Notes: generated from the letters alone by a model not told the origin. DNA of 64,000 nucleotides from UBA10161 sp964581105 (GCA_964581105.1 CAZOMB010000003.1:5053-69052), one strand, 5' to 3'. Shown: positions 17,312 to 25,068, numbered from the stretch's first letter. Translations and numbers: made by a program.

Positions 17312-17605
17312 GGAGCGGCGGGTAGTAGCCTGCCTTCTGTTTTAGATGGCATTTGACTAACCAGAGGGCTGACGCCCTCTAGCTGTTCATCCTCGCGGAT
17401 GAACAAGCGGCATTAAGCCTTGCACCGCGCACATTATCCTTGCACGGGCCGTTTCATCCCTTTTTCTGCAGCTCCTTGCGTCATAGCCATATACAGGCAA
17501 AGGGTTGTCGTTTCTGTTCCCGATATCCCCTTAAGGGATTAGGACTCTTGCGGTGGGCAGAACTTCCTCCCCAAGCAAAGGGGTAAGCCATCCTCCCGCC
17601 ACTCC
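17312..17605 (-). ncRNA. rnpB: RNase P RNA
   Basis: A 294-nt RNA on the minus strand. The ends pair as helix P1 over 11 bp (GGAGTGGCGGG with CCCGCCGCTCC, one G-U). Conserved archaeal type A elements follow in order: GGGGAGGAAGTTC (CR-I region), GGGAACAGAAACGACA, GAAACGGCCCGTGCAAGG, and a 3' CAGAAGGCAGGCTACTA (CR-V). Two strong local hairpins (TGTTCATCC/GGATGAACA and GAGGGC/GCCCTC) lie in the variable part. A TATA-like GCTTATATT at 17627-17636 is correctly placed about 25 bases upstream. It processes tRNA 5' ends and lies between intron-bearing tRNA genes. Confidence 0.92.
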
Positions 17606-17626
17606 AGCATAACAAGTGATTATTGT

Positions 17627-17637
17627 GCAATATAAGC
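17627..17637 (-). promoter_or_regulatory. TATA box of RNase P RNA gene
   Basis: GCTTATATTG on the minus strand, centred about 26 bases before the paired 5' end of the RNA at 17605, the normal archaeal TATA-to-start distance. No ORF uses it. Confidence 0.6.
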
Positions 17638-17644
17638 TTTGCGC

Positions 17645-17842
17645 CTAATCTCCGCCGCCTTTTAGCTTGGTTAAAAGCACAAATACCATGATAGTTGCAA
17701 TAACGCCTGCAGCATAGGGGACATACCATTCGTCAAGTGGGCCCCTTGTCTCTGCCCAGACATTTGCTATTGCATAGCCAACAACCACTGCAACAACCAG
17801 CCTTCCAAGCCCAAACACTGCCTTCATTTTGTCAGATGCCAT
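17645..17842 (-). CDS. Small two-helix membrane protein
   Basis: 65 residues with two transmembrane helices (LVVAVVVGYAIANVW and YAAGVIATIMVFVLLTKL) and a short glycine-rich tail. Begins MASDKMKAVFG. No family recognised. Located just upstream of the RNase P RNA gene on the same strand; its stop lies a few bases before that gene's TATA box. Confidence 0.7.
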   Translation of the reverse strand: MASDKMKAVFGLGRLVVAVVVGYAIANVWAETRGPLDEWYVPYAAGVIATIMVFVLLTKLKGGGD

Positions 17843-17905
17843 GTTTTCCTATTTGCTGCTAAGTGTTAAAAGATTGATTGAATAAACCTGCAATTAGGTG
17901 GTATT

Positions 17906-19153
17906 TTGGCTAAGCTTGTTTTACTTTCATTTCTTGCATTTTCTTTGGTTCTATTTGGGTGCGCAGGATTTCCTTTTGGAGAAGAACAAGCTGAGCAGCA
18001 GCAAGAGCAGGAGGAACAAGAGGAACAAATGCCAGAACAAGTTGAAGAGGAGCAAGAAATGCCAGAGCAAGAAGAACAGCCCCCACCAGTGCCACAAGTT
18101 CCTGAAGAAGAGCAAGCAGAGGAGCAAGAGCAGGCAGAGCCAAAAGAGCTTATCAATATTTATGGGCTGCTAAAAGTCGGCCAGGGAATTGATTTTCAGG
18201 AAGGCAAGGTATTTCTTGATGACATATGGAACTATGATGAGCTTCAGCCGGCAATAATCAGCTTAAAGGACCCAAATGAGGGGCTTGTACGCCAAGTGCA
18301 GCTTTTTGAGTTCAATGAGGCAAAATATGAGTCTGCTTCTGGAAGGGATTTTTGGATTTATGTTGGCCAGACTGCAGCTGGCTATGACATTGATGTAAAA
18401 TGGGCAAAAATATATGCAATGGAATCAAAAGACTCAAGCTACAAATTTGAAAAAGAGCTTTACCAGGACTTTATTGGCAACCATTCTGTTGGCTCTCTTC
18501 CCAGGGAACAGGTATTTGGCTCCCGGATTGCCAAAGGGCTTCTTGAAAAAGGCCAAATGCTTGCTGCAGGCCAGGAAATTTACATTGGTTTTGATGACCT
18601 GAGCAAATATCCTGAAGCAGAAAATCCGGCTCTTTTGAGCATATATGGCCCTACTATGCTTCACTTGGACTCTGCAAAAGTCCCTGAAAGGCATTCTTAT
18701 TCTTACTCTCTAAATGGCGAGTACTATGCCATATATGTGAGCGCAACAGGCACAGGCGAGCTTACTGAGAAAAGGTGGGCAGCAGTTGATGTATTTCATG
18801 CTGGCTCTGGTTATCTTGAGCCTGGAAGGCTTTATTTTGCTGAAAACAATACATGGGAAAAGCCTGCAGGAATGAAAGTTGCTGACATAACCATTATTGG
18901 CAATGCAAGCAAAAAAGACTCAACCAGGGAGTTTTACTTGAAGCTTGTTGATTATGGGGAGCTTAAAGGGGATGGAGAATTTGCAGTCATAGATGTATTG
19001 GATGAGGATGATTATCATACAGACAGGGGCATAGTGCAAAAGGACGTTCCTATGCTTGTTACAAACAAGTATGACAAAACCTATTCAGTATGGCTTGAGG
19101 AGATAACAACAGGCACGCCTACAGTAAAGCTTGAGCTGTACAGGTATAATTAG
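17906..19153 (+). CDS. Lipoprotein-like secreted protein
   Basis: 415 residues from a TTG start, supported by AGGTGG five bases upstream. The N-terminus LLSFLAFSLVLFGCAG has a lipobox-type Cys near residue 19, so membrane anchoring by lipid is likely. Residues 25-75 are an extreme Glu/Gln/Pro linker, followed by about 340 residues of soluble, beta-rich domain with repeats of similar flavour (LINIYGLLKVGQ, ALLSIYGPTML, VADITIIGNAS), possibly three related beta domains. No family recognised. The stop codon is one base before the 3' end of the convergent tRNA-Ala. Confidence 0.82.
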   Translation: MAKLVLLSFLAFSLVLFGCAGFPFGEEQAEQQQEQEEQEEQMPEQVEEEQEMPEQEEQPPPVPQVPEEEQAEEQEQAEPKELINIYGLLKVGQGIDFQEGKVFLDDIWNYDELQPAIISLKDPNEGLVRQVQLFEFNEAKYESASGRDFWIYVGQTAAGYDIDVKWAKIYAMESKDSSYKFEKELYQDFIGNHSVGSLPREQVFGSRIAKGLLEKGQMLAAGQEIYIGFDDLSKYPEAENPALLSIYGPTMLHLDSAKVPERHSYSYSLNGEYYAIYVSATGTGELTEKRWAAVDVFHAGSGYLEPGRLYFAENNTWEKPAGMKVADITIIGNASKKDSTREFYLKLVDYGELKGDGEFAVIDVLDEDDYHTDRGIVQKDVPMLVTNKYDKTYSVWLEEITTGTPTVKLELYRYN

Positions 19154-19168
19154 GTGGACTTGGGGGGA

Positions 19169-19318
19169 TTTTCAAAACCCTTTTCTCTTTTTCCGTGACA
19201 CGCATTCCGCAAAGCGGAATGGTGCGTCTTTCTGCAAAGCAGAAAGCACGACTCTTTTGTCCGCAGACAAAAGGGTTCTTTTTGGTGGAGCTTTTTGCGC
19301 CACAGCGGAAAAAGGTCC
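19169..19318 (-). other. T-loop intron of tRNA-Ala (150 nt)
   Basis: On the minus strand it starts GGACC and ends TTTTGAAAA. The 5' third is homologous to the tRNA-Met anticodon intron (shared 19-mer at 19278-19296). The remaining part is a row of perfect or near-perfect hairpins: CTTTTGTC/GACAAAAG, CTTTCTGC/GCAGAAAG and CATTCCGC/GCGGAATG. Unusually long for a T-loop intron. Confidence 0.85.
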
Positions 19319-19340
19319 TTTGAACCCCCAGCCTCCTGCA

Positions 19341-19400
19341 GTATGGAACCCTCTTTAGTTTTTCCGTGAACGCTTTTGCGCCGAAGGCGGAAAAGGGTTC
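19341..19400 (-). other. Anticodon-loop intron of tRNA-Ala (60 nt)
   Basis: Canonical 37/38 intron with a perfect BHB. Its body (25 nt at 19357-19381 and 14 nt at 19387-19400) is the same as the T-loop intron of tRNA-Met. Confidence 0.92.
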
Positions 19401-19445
19401 TGCCATGCAGGCGCGCTACCGTTGCGCCACAAGCCCAAATTTACC

Positions 19446-19670
19446 TTAAGATGGCGAGATATAGACAACAGAGTCTCCGCGCACAAGCACAGTTCCAATG
19501 CCTCTTTTTACCTCTCCATTCACAAGCTCTTCTGCCTTTTCAAGCACAATGTTCATGTGAACGTCGTAGGAGACCATTACTCCCCTTAAGTCTCTTCCTC
19601 CTTTGAGGCCAACAATCACTGTGTTGTTCAGTGCAGAGTTCAATATGTCAAACGGTCTTTTCTCAGCCAT
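19446..19670 (-). CDS. Sm-like archaeal protein (LSm)
   Basis: 74 residues starting MAEKRPFDILNSALNNTVIV. Both Sm motifs are present: Sm1 (VIVGLKGGRDLRGVMVSYDV, with HMNIVLEKAEEL) and Sm2 (GTVLVRGDSVVYISP). The ATG is chosen because a strong GGAGGTG lies 6 bases upstream; longer in-frame extensions would overlap the ThyX-like gene's promoter. It forms ring heptamers that bind U-rich RNA. It lies immediately upstream of tRNA-Ala on the same strand. Confidence 0.95.
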   Translation of the reverse strand: MAEKRPFDILNSALNNTVIVGLKGGRDLRGVMVSYDVHMNIVLEKAEELVNGEVKRGIGTVLVRGDSVVYISPS

Positions 19671-19742
19671 GCCCTCACCTCCTAAAAAATACAAGGGTGC
19701 AGTTTTACAGGGGACAAATGTTTTAAAGCACTCGCCCTCAAG

Positions 19743-19753
19743 GCATTTTATAA
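19743..19753 (+). promoter_or_regulatory. TATA box of ThyX-like gene
   Basis: TTTTATAAAC, about 28 bases before the GTG at 19780. The spacing suggests a leaderless transcript starting at that codon. Confidence 0.5.
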
Positions 19754-19779
19754 ACATGTTCTGCCTTTTTTTGCAGGGT

Positions 19780-21399
19780 GTGGGCTTGGAAAGATTTACA
19801 GAAAAGGAAAAGCAAATACTTTTGCAGTTTTGCACTAATGTGGATAATGACTGCTTTGCCCTGATAAACCTGCCAGAAGTGGTCAAAGGGGCTCTTTTTT
19901 CCCGCTACTCAAGGACACACAAGTCATTGAGAAGGGTTCTTTTGGATGAGTTTATCCTTAACCCTGAGTCTGGGTTTAATGAAATAGTCGGGCAAGGGAC
20001 AAAAAAAGGGGAAGGCCAGGCAATTGCAACCAAAAAGGCAGAAGACTTTTACAACAGGGTGCTTGTAGGCTTTGGGGATGACTCTGTTGCAGAATTAGGG
20101 GGAGCTCACATTGCATGCGAAAATATCTCAAACATAGCAACAAAGCTCATGCAAGACTCCAGGATTGGGGTGTCACCTCTTGAGAAATCAACCCGATATG
20201 TTTATTTTGACAAAAAAGAGGGTAACAAGTACAAGTATTGCAGGGAAAAGAAAATAATGGAGTCAAACTTTGCAGATGAATATGTACATTGCTGTGACCT
20301 TTTGTTTGATACTTACTCTGGCCTCATTGAGAAAATGGCAAAAATTGAAAAGGAAAAGTTTCCGCAACAACAAGGAGTATCAGACAGGGCATATTCCTCA
20401 ACAATAAGGGCAAAAGTCTGCGACATTTTAAGGGGCATTTTGCCAGCATCAACCCTTACAAACTCTGGCTTTTTTGGCAATGGAAGGGCATTTGAGTACA
20501 TGCTTGTGAAAATGTATTCAAGCCCTCTTTCTGAAGCCAATTCTGTTGCAAAATCAATGCACAATGAGCTTTCCAGGGTAATTCCCTCATTCGTAAAAAG
20601 GGCAGATGACATGTATGGAAAGCAGACACAGGAGTATTTGAAAGAGGTAGCTGGGAAAACAGCAAAACTCTCATCAGCTTATGCAAAGCCTGTTCAAATT
20701 TCAGAAGCAAATGTCCAGCTTGTCAGCTATGACAAACATGCACAGGACAAGATTGTTTCTGCAATACTTTTTTCTTGCATGCACTCAGACATGAATGAAA
20801 TAAAAGCAATTGTTGAAAAAATGCCTCACAAGGAAAAAGAGAAAGTAATATCTGCATATATTGGAGACAGGAAAAACAGGAGGCACAAGCCAGGCAGGGC
20901 ATTTGAGGCAGCAAATTATACTTTTTGCATAACTGGCAACTTTGGCATGTACCGCGACTTGCACAGGCACAGGATTCTCACTCAGCAAAGGCAGCTTTTG
21001 ACAACAAAGCACGGGTTTGACATGCCAAAAGAGCTGATTGCCTCAGGCTTTGATGCGCAGGTAAAACAAGCAATAGGCGCAGCTGATGAACTTTACACAA
21101 AAATGAGCGAAAAAATGCCCCAAGAGGCGCAATATATTGTCCCTCTTGGCTTTCGCATGCGCTGGTATGCTGGCATGAACCTGAGAGAAGCATACCATTT
21201 GTGCGAGCTTCGGTCAATGAGGCAGGGTCACACTGATTACAGGAAAGTTGCACAAGACATGCACAAGCTGATAAAAAAAGTGCATCCGTTTCTTGCTTCT
21301 GGAATGAAATTTGTTGATTACTCTGACTATGGGCTTGAAAGGCTTGAGGCAGAAAAAGAAACAGACAAAAGGCTGCAGGAGCTAAAGAAAAAAAGCTAA
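19780..21399 (+). CDS. Tandem ThyX-like thymidylate synthase
   Basis: About 539 residues from a GTG placed at the expected transcription start; no other start fits between the TATA box and conserved sequence. It resembles flavin-dependent thymidylate synthase in two tandem halves: residues 50-150 (ALFSRYSRTHKSLRR, FGDDSVAELGGAHIACENIS) and 370-500 (MYRDLHRHRILTQQRQ, FRMRWYAGMNLREAYHLCELR). Canonical ThyX has RHRxxSxxxxSxR; here the C-terminal half has RHRILTQQRQ, so the motif is changed. Large two-domain archaeal ThyX homologues are known, but activity should not be assumed. It would make dTMP from dUMP with methylene-tetrahydrofolate and FAD. Confidence 0.8.
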   Translation: MGLERFTEKEKQILLQFCTNVDNDCFALINLPEVVKGALFSRYSRTHKSLRRVLLDEFILNPESGFNEIVGQGTKKGEGQAIATKKAEDFYNRVLVGFGDDSVAELGGAHIACENISNIATKLMQDSRIGVSPLEKSTRYVYFDKKEGNKYKYCREKKIMESNFADEYVHCCDLLFDTYSGLIEKMAKIEKEKFPQQQGVSDRAYSSTIRAKVCDILRGILPASTLTNSGFFGNGRAFEYMLVKMYSSPLSEANSVAKSMHNELSRVIPSFVKRADDMYGKQTQEYLKEVAGKTAKLSSAYAKPVQISEANVQLVSYDKHAQDKIVSAILFSCMHSDMNEIKAIVEKMPHKEKEKVISAYIGDRKNRRHKPGRAFEAANYTFCITGNFGMYRDLHRHRILTQQRQLLTTKHGFDMPKELIASGFDAQVKQAIGAADELYTKMSEKMPQEAQYIVPLGFRMRWYAGMNLREAYHLCELRSMRQGHTDYRKVAQDMHKLIKKVHPFLASGMKFVDYSDYGLERLEAEKETDKRLQELKKKS

Positions 21400-22103
21400 A
21401 GTGCCCCTCCTAATCCCAAAGCACTGCCAGCTATTTTTCCTATCAAATAGCCTGCTATTGCTGCAAGCATTCCTACGCCTGCCATCTCAAGCCCGCTTTT
21501 CTTCCAGTCGCCGACAGTTACTTTTGCCTTGTATGCTCCAACTGCAAACAGGGTAATGGTGGAAATCACAAGAGATGCTGCAATTGCCTCTACTACTCCA
21601 AAAAAGGCAAACGGGGCAAGCGGTATTAATGAACCAACTATTGCAGACACGCCAACTATTGCAGCAGCCTTTATTGGCTGGTTTTCTGGCACAGGCGCAA
21701 GCCCTAGTTCCTCTGTCATCATTACAGAGAGCCAGACCTCCTTGCTTGCAGTGACATTTCTCACAATCTTGTCAAGTTCTTTTCCAGAAAACCCCCTTCT
21801 CAGGTAAATAAGCCTTATCTCTTCCCTTTCTATTTCCGGCACATTTTCTATTTCCCATTTTTCCTGCTCAAGCTCCCTCTTGTAATGGTCCTGTGCTGCA
21901 CGTGAAGAGCTGTATGCCACTGCAGCCATGGAAATTGACTCTGCAAAAGTGGCTACAATGCCAGCAACAATGACCATGAGAACATTGTTTGTTGCAACTG
22001 CCACTCCAAGCACAATGCCAAGAACATTCACAAGCCCGTCCTGGCCTCCCAAAATTATTTCAGAAAGAAGAGAGCCCCTGGCATTCTTCCTCTCAGTTTC
22101 CAT
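21396..22103 (-). CDS. VIT1/CCC1-family iron or manganese transporter
   Basis: 235 residues, five predicted transmembrane helices. Family signature GGQDGLVNVLGIVLGVA at the first helix, then AESISMAAVAYSSSRAAQDHYKRE, and the acidic cytoplasmic region (EIEREEIRLIYLRRGFSGKEL) thought to bind metal. The family moves Fe2+ or Mn2+ out of the cytoplasm. Overlaps the ThyX-like stop by 4 bases (convergent). Metal specificity is not predictable from sequence. Confidence 0.9.
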   Translation of the reverse strand: METERKNARGSLLSEIILGGQDGLVNVLGIVLGVAVATNNVLMVIVAGIVATFAESISMAAVAYSSSRAAQDHYKRELEQEKWEIENVPEIEREEIRLIYLRRGFSGKELDKIVRNVTASKEVWLSVMMTEELGLAPVPENQPIKAAAIVGVSAIVGSLIPLAPFAFFGVVEAIAASLVISTITLFAVGAYKAKVTVGDWKKSGLEMAGVGMLAAIAGYLIGKIAGSALGLGGAL

Positions 22104-22171
22104 ATGCTTTTGTACCTTGAGAATGAATCGTGCCTGCTGTCTTTTGCTCCTCTTTTTTACCAGTGCAACAC

Positions 22172-23359
22172 CTATTTTTTCTCAACTTTGAGCTTTTTGC
22201 CCACTTTTTCAAATATTGCCAAAGCATCATCCAAGTCCTTTTTCTCATGCGCAGCAGTTACCATTGTCCTTATCCTTGCCTTTCCTTGTGCAACCATGGG
22301 GTATACTATTGGCAAGGCAAATACTCCTTCTGCAAACAATTCTTTTGCAAATTCCTGTGCTAATTTGCTTTCGCCAAGCATCACAGGCGTAATGGGGGTT
22401 TCAGATTCCCCAGTGTCAAAGCCAAGCGCCTTTAGCTGTGACTTGAAGTACTTGGTATTTTCCCAAAGCTTTTTCACCAAAGAGCCGTCTGACTCAAGAA
22501 GCTGTATTGCAGCAGTGCATGCAGCAACAGTTGCAGGCGGAGCAGAGCCTGAGAGCAGGTAAGTCCTTCCCTTGTTCAGCAAAAAGTCATACAAGGCTTG
22601 CGAGCCTGCTACATAGCCTCCAACAACCCCAAACCCTTTGGAAAAAGTCCCCATTTCCATTTCTATTTTGCCTTCAAGCTTGAAGTGGCTCACAATGCCC
22701 CTTCCATTTTCTCCAAGCACTCCGTCTCCATGAGCATCATCAACATATACATATGCCCCATTTTCATGGGCAATTTTCTCTATCTTGTCTAATGGGGCAA
22801 TATCCCCGTCCATTGAAAATACCCCATCAGTAATCACATACGTTTTGCTGTAATTTTTTTCTTTTGCCTCTTTTAGCACACGCTCCAAGTCATTCATGTC
22901 CTTGTGCTTGTAAATTGCCCTTTCAGCTTTTGAAAGCCGAACGCCGTCAATAATGCTGCCATGGTTAAGCTCATCAGATATCAGCAAATCCCCTTTTCCT
23001 GCCAATTGGGGGATTGCTCCTGCATTTGCTGCAAAGCCTGTCTGAAAGTACAAGGCAGCCTGAGTATGCTTAAAGCGGGCAATTGCCTTTTCCAGCTTAA
23101 TATGCAAGTCCTGAGTGCCTGCAATTACCCTTACAGAGCCAGAGCCTGCCCCATAAGTTTTCACTGCCTCAAGGGCAGCCTCTTTTAGCTTTGCATTGTC
23201 TGACAACCCCAAATAATTGTTTGAGCAGAGCATTATGACCTCTTTTCCATCGACTTTTGCCCTTGGGATTGACGGGCCCTGCAAAATCCTTACTTTCCAG
23301 TCCAAATTCTTTTCCTTCAAAACATTCATTTCTGTTGTAAGGTACTTGTCAAGCTCCAT
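22172..23359 (-). CDS. kbl: Glycine C-acetyltransferase-like PLP enzyme
   Basis: 395 residues, full length for the alpha-oxoamine synthase family. Features: MLCSNNYLGLSDN near residue 43, PLP-binding DDAHGDGVLGENGRG (about 205) and the Schiff-base Lys in GTFSKGFGVVGGY (about 240). Best match by pattern is 2-amino-3-ketobutyrate CoA ligase (threonine breakdown to glycine plus acetyl-CoA); 8-amino-7-oxononanoate synthase or another family member cannot be excluded. No threonine dehydrogenase or biotin gene is adjacent, so the in vivo substrate is open. Confidence 0.85.
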   Translation of the reverse strand: MELDKYLTTEMNVLKEKNLDWKVRILQGPSIPRAKVDGKEVIMLCSNNYLGLSDNAKLKEAALEAVKTYGAGSGSVRVIAGTQDLHIKLEKAIARFKHTQAALYFQTGFAANAGAIPQLAGKGDLLISDELNHGSIIDGVRLSKAERAIYKHKDMNDLERVLKEAKEKNYSKTYVITDGVFSMDGDIAPLDKIEKIAHENGAYVYVDDAHGDGVLGENGRGIVSHFKLEGKIEMEMGTFSKGFGVVGGYVAGSQALYDFLLNKGRTYLLSGSAPPATVAACTAAIQLLESDGSLVKKLWENTKYFKSQLKALGFDTGESETPITPVMLGESKLAQEFAKELFAEGVFALPIVYPMVAQGKARIRTMVTAAHEKKDLDDALAIFEKVGKKLKVEKK

Positions 23360-23431
23360 TTTATCCCCCCTTAAGAAAAGTTTTCAGAGCATTCTTAAAA
23401 CACTTGCTAACACCGGCACCAAGGTCTGTAA

Positions 23432-23445
23432 ACATATATAAACAG
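23432..23445 (+). promoter_or_regulatory. TATA box of DUF2797 gene
   Basis: CATATATAAACAG, about 25-28 bases before the ATG at 23466. No ribosome-binding site lies between, so the transcript is probably leaderless. Confidence 0.55.
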
Positions 23446-23465
23446 TCTTATCTGTAAATTTGCCC

Positions 23466-24242
23466 ATGCTGCATTTCATAAGGTTTTACTCAGGCGAAGG
23501 AAAGCCAACCATCCTCTTCAGGGAAAATGGGGAAGTTGAGGCACTTGAGCTTAGGAAAAAAGAGAAGATTGACTTTTCAGGAAGCTTGGCATGCATAGGC
23601 TTTAGGACCCCAAAAGGCTACAAAGAGTGCAAAAACCATGCAATAAACGTAAAGCAATGCCCTTTGTGCTCATACTTGGACATGGCAAAAGCATATACTG
23701 TTGGCGACTTTACAGGTTTTCCATCGCTTTATGAGAAGGCAAAAAAGGAAAAATACATTCTTTACCTGGCAGGGTTTGGCGAGAAGCTCATAAAATGCGG
23801 AGTCACAAGAAAGGAGCGCTTTTCAGAGAGGATGAGGGAGCAAGGCTCAGACTTTGGCTGCATAGTGGCAGAGTTTTCAGGGCCAGACAAGGTTTATGGG
23901 GCAGAAGCCTCGTTGCAGTCCCGCTTTTCTTTTGCAAATGCTGTTAGAATGGCGCAAAAGATGAGGATGCTCTCCTTTGACAAGCAGGAAGCGAAAATGA
24001 ATTTTGAAAGCATAGTTGAAATGGTCAAAACCTCTGAAGTATTGCCTTCATTTTCACCAAAAGTGATTGACTTTTCCGAGTTTTACCCGAAAATAAACTC
24101 CCCGAAATATTCTGACTCAGTAATTGGCAAAATATTGGGCGCAAAAGGGGAAATACTGCTCTTTTCATCAGGCTCTGGAGAGCAATATGCAGTTAACATG
24201 CGCCAGAAGATAGGCACCTTTTTCAAGAGGGAAACAGAATAA
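23466..24242 (+). CDS. DUF2797 protein with GIY-YIG-like core
   Basis: About 258 residues. The ATG at 23466 is placed at the expected transcription start; a TTG six bases upstream is in frame. Residues 50-75 hold a Cys/His group (ECKNHAINVKQCPLCSYLD) likely to bind zinc. A later segment (YILYLAGFGEKLIKCGVTRK, then RFSERMREQG) resembles the GIY-YIG nuclease fold core. DUF2797 proteins are widespread in archaea and uncharacterised; a nucleic-acid role is inferred from the fold. Confidence 0.85.
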   Translation: MLHFIRFYSGEGKPTILFRENGEVEALELRKKEKIDFSGSLACIGFRTPKGYKECKNHAINVKQCPLCSYLDMAKAYTVGDFTGFPSLYEKAKKEKYILYLAGFGEKLIKCGVTRKERFSERMREQGSDFGCIVAEFSGPDKVYGAEASLQSRFSFANAVRMAQKMRMLSFDKQEAKMNFESIVEMVKTSEVLPSFSPKVIDFSEFYPKINSPKYSDSVIGKILGAKGEILLFSSGSGEQYAVNMRQKIGTFFKRETE

Positions 24243-24296
24243 GTTTGGAGGCTTCACTAAACCCATATAAAGGTTGATTTTCACTAAGACTTCTCT

Positions 24297-24421
24297 GGGC
24301 CTGTAGTCGAATGACCCTTTTTGGAATGCCTAAAAGCGTCAACGGAAAAAAAGGGTTCGGCAATGGTTAAGACGTCTGCTTGACATGCAGAAGATTTGGA
24401 GTTCGATTCTCCACGGGCCCA
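24297..24421 (+). tRNA. tRNA-Val(GAC) with D-loop intron
   Basis: Acceptor GGGCCTG/CGGGCCC with A73, anticodon stem TCTGC/GCAGA with loop TTGACAT (GAC = Val), T-arm TGGAG-TTCGATT-CTCCA. The D-arm is split by about 52 nt (24311-24362). Removing this gives GTC-GAATGGTTAA-GAC and a 73-nt tRNA. Inside, CGAA/TTCG can form a central helix directly stacked on CCCTTTTT/AAAAAGGG. The exact cut sites are uncertain by one to a few bases because the exon-side helix is not adjacent. The intron shares ATGCCTAAAA and the overall core with the tRNA-Met anticodon intron. Confidence 0.9.
24311..24362 (+). other. D-loop intron of tRNA-Val
   Basis: About 52 nt, forming a hairpin closed by CCCTTTTT/AAAAAGGG. Its interior GGAATGCCTAAAAGCGTCAA resembles the tRNA-Met anticodon intron interior GGGATGCCTAAAAAGCTCCA, so it belongs to the same intron family at a third structural position. 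Confidence 0.8.
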
Positions 24422-24422
24422 C

Positions 24423-25022
24423 TCACTTTTTCAGGTTCACAATCTTACGGGGGTCGTCTCCCATCACAAGCTCCATGTTCTTTTCCTTTATCGCGTCCTT
24501 GCATACCTTCATTGCAAATGGAAAGTCCCTGAAAAATTGTACAATTGCATAGTAAAATGCAGAGTTTTTCTTGAGAGGCTTTCCATCTTTTGCATTGAAA
24601 AGTCTTTCATCTATTCCTTCCTCGCTGCAGCAGAGATGCCTCATCTCCTGAAGCGAGTTTTTATAGCCAGGAAAGTCCTTGTTCAGTTCTCCATTTTCCT
24701 GAGCCTGCTTTACGACTCTTTTTATCTCTTTTACGAAAGCCTCAAGGTTGTTCCTCACTATTGTCTCAGATGATTGGTTTGGGCCCGTGTAATTTCTTAC
24801 ATAGGTTTTTCCGCCAACATCAACAATTGTTGGGGCCCTCTTCTTTTTTGTTGCCTTTACTCGGAACTCCTTGTCAACACTTATCTTGAATGGTCTCTTT
24901 TTTCTTGTGCTTAATGACTCGTCCTTGTTCAGAGTGTCAGTGAGCTCCTTTTCTTTTGGTATGAGCTTTCCATTCAATCCACTATTGTCAGAAATCTTTC
25001 TTTTTTGCAGAGAGTTTCCCAT
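24423..25022 (-). CDS. Unrecognised basic protein
   Basis: About 199 residues from the ATG at 25022 (a GTG lies 9 bases upstream). Lys-rich first 80 residues, probably disordered, followed by a helical domain (IVRNNLEAFVKEIKRVVKQA, then QEMRHLCCSEEGIDERLF). No recognised family. The stop lies one base from the 3' end of the convergent tRNA-Val. Confidence 0.6.
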   Translation of the reverse strand: MGNSLQKRKISDNSGLNGKLIPKEKELTDTLNKDESLSTRKKRPFKISVDKEFRVKATKKKRAPTIVDVGGKTYVRNYTGPNQSSETIVRNNLEAFVKEIKRVVKQAQENGELNKDFPGYKNSLQEMRHLCCSEEGIDERLFNAKDGKPLKKNSAFYYAIVQFFRDFPFAMKVCKDAIKEKNMELVMGDDPRKIVNLKK

Positions 25023-25068
25023 AAAAACCACTGAAAAATAAAAAAAGCAGGCAAAAAAGCCCGCTCAA

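Larger units (their letters stand above)
19155..19436 (-). tRNA. tRNA-Ala(GGC) with two introns
   Basis: A 282-nt gene; splicing leaves a standard 72-nt tRNA. Acceptor GGGCTTG/CAAGTCC contains the alanine identity pair G3-U70, with A73. Intron 1 (19341-19400, 60 nt) lies between A37 and T38 in a textbook bulge-helix-bulge: outer helix CCTGC/GCAGG, bulge ACT, central helix ATGG/CCAT, bulge CAG, inner helix AACCC/GGGTT. Intron 2 (19169-19318, 150 nt) splits the T-loop between 59 and 60, with central helix TTCA/TGAA and bulges AAG and AAT, restoring TTCAAAT. It requires the archaeal splicing endonuclease, not encoded in this window. Confidence 0.95.

Noticed and set aside
17866..18156. Cys/Ser repeat ORF on the minus strand
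   Set aside because: It is the reverse complement of the Glu/Gln-rich linker of the lipoprotein-like gene, so the repeat is a coding shadow.
24297..24421. Treating the tRNA-Val D-loop insertion as a broken pseudogene
   Set aside because: All stems, the anticodon and conserved loop bases are intact after removing the insertion, and the insertion belongs to the same intron family as spliced-type introns in tRNA-Met and tRNA-Ala.
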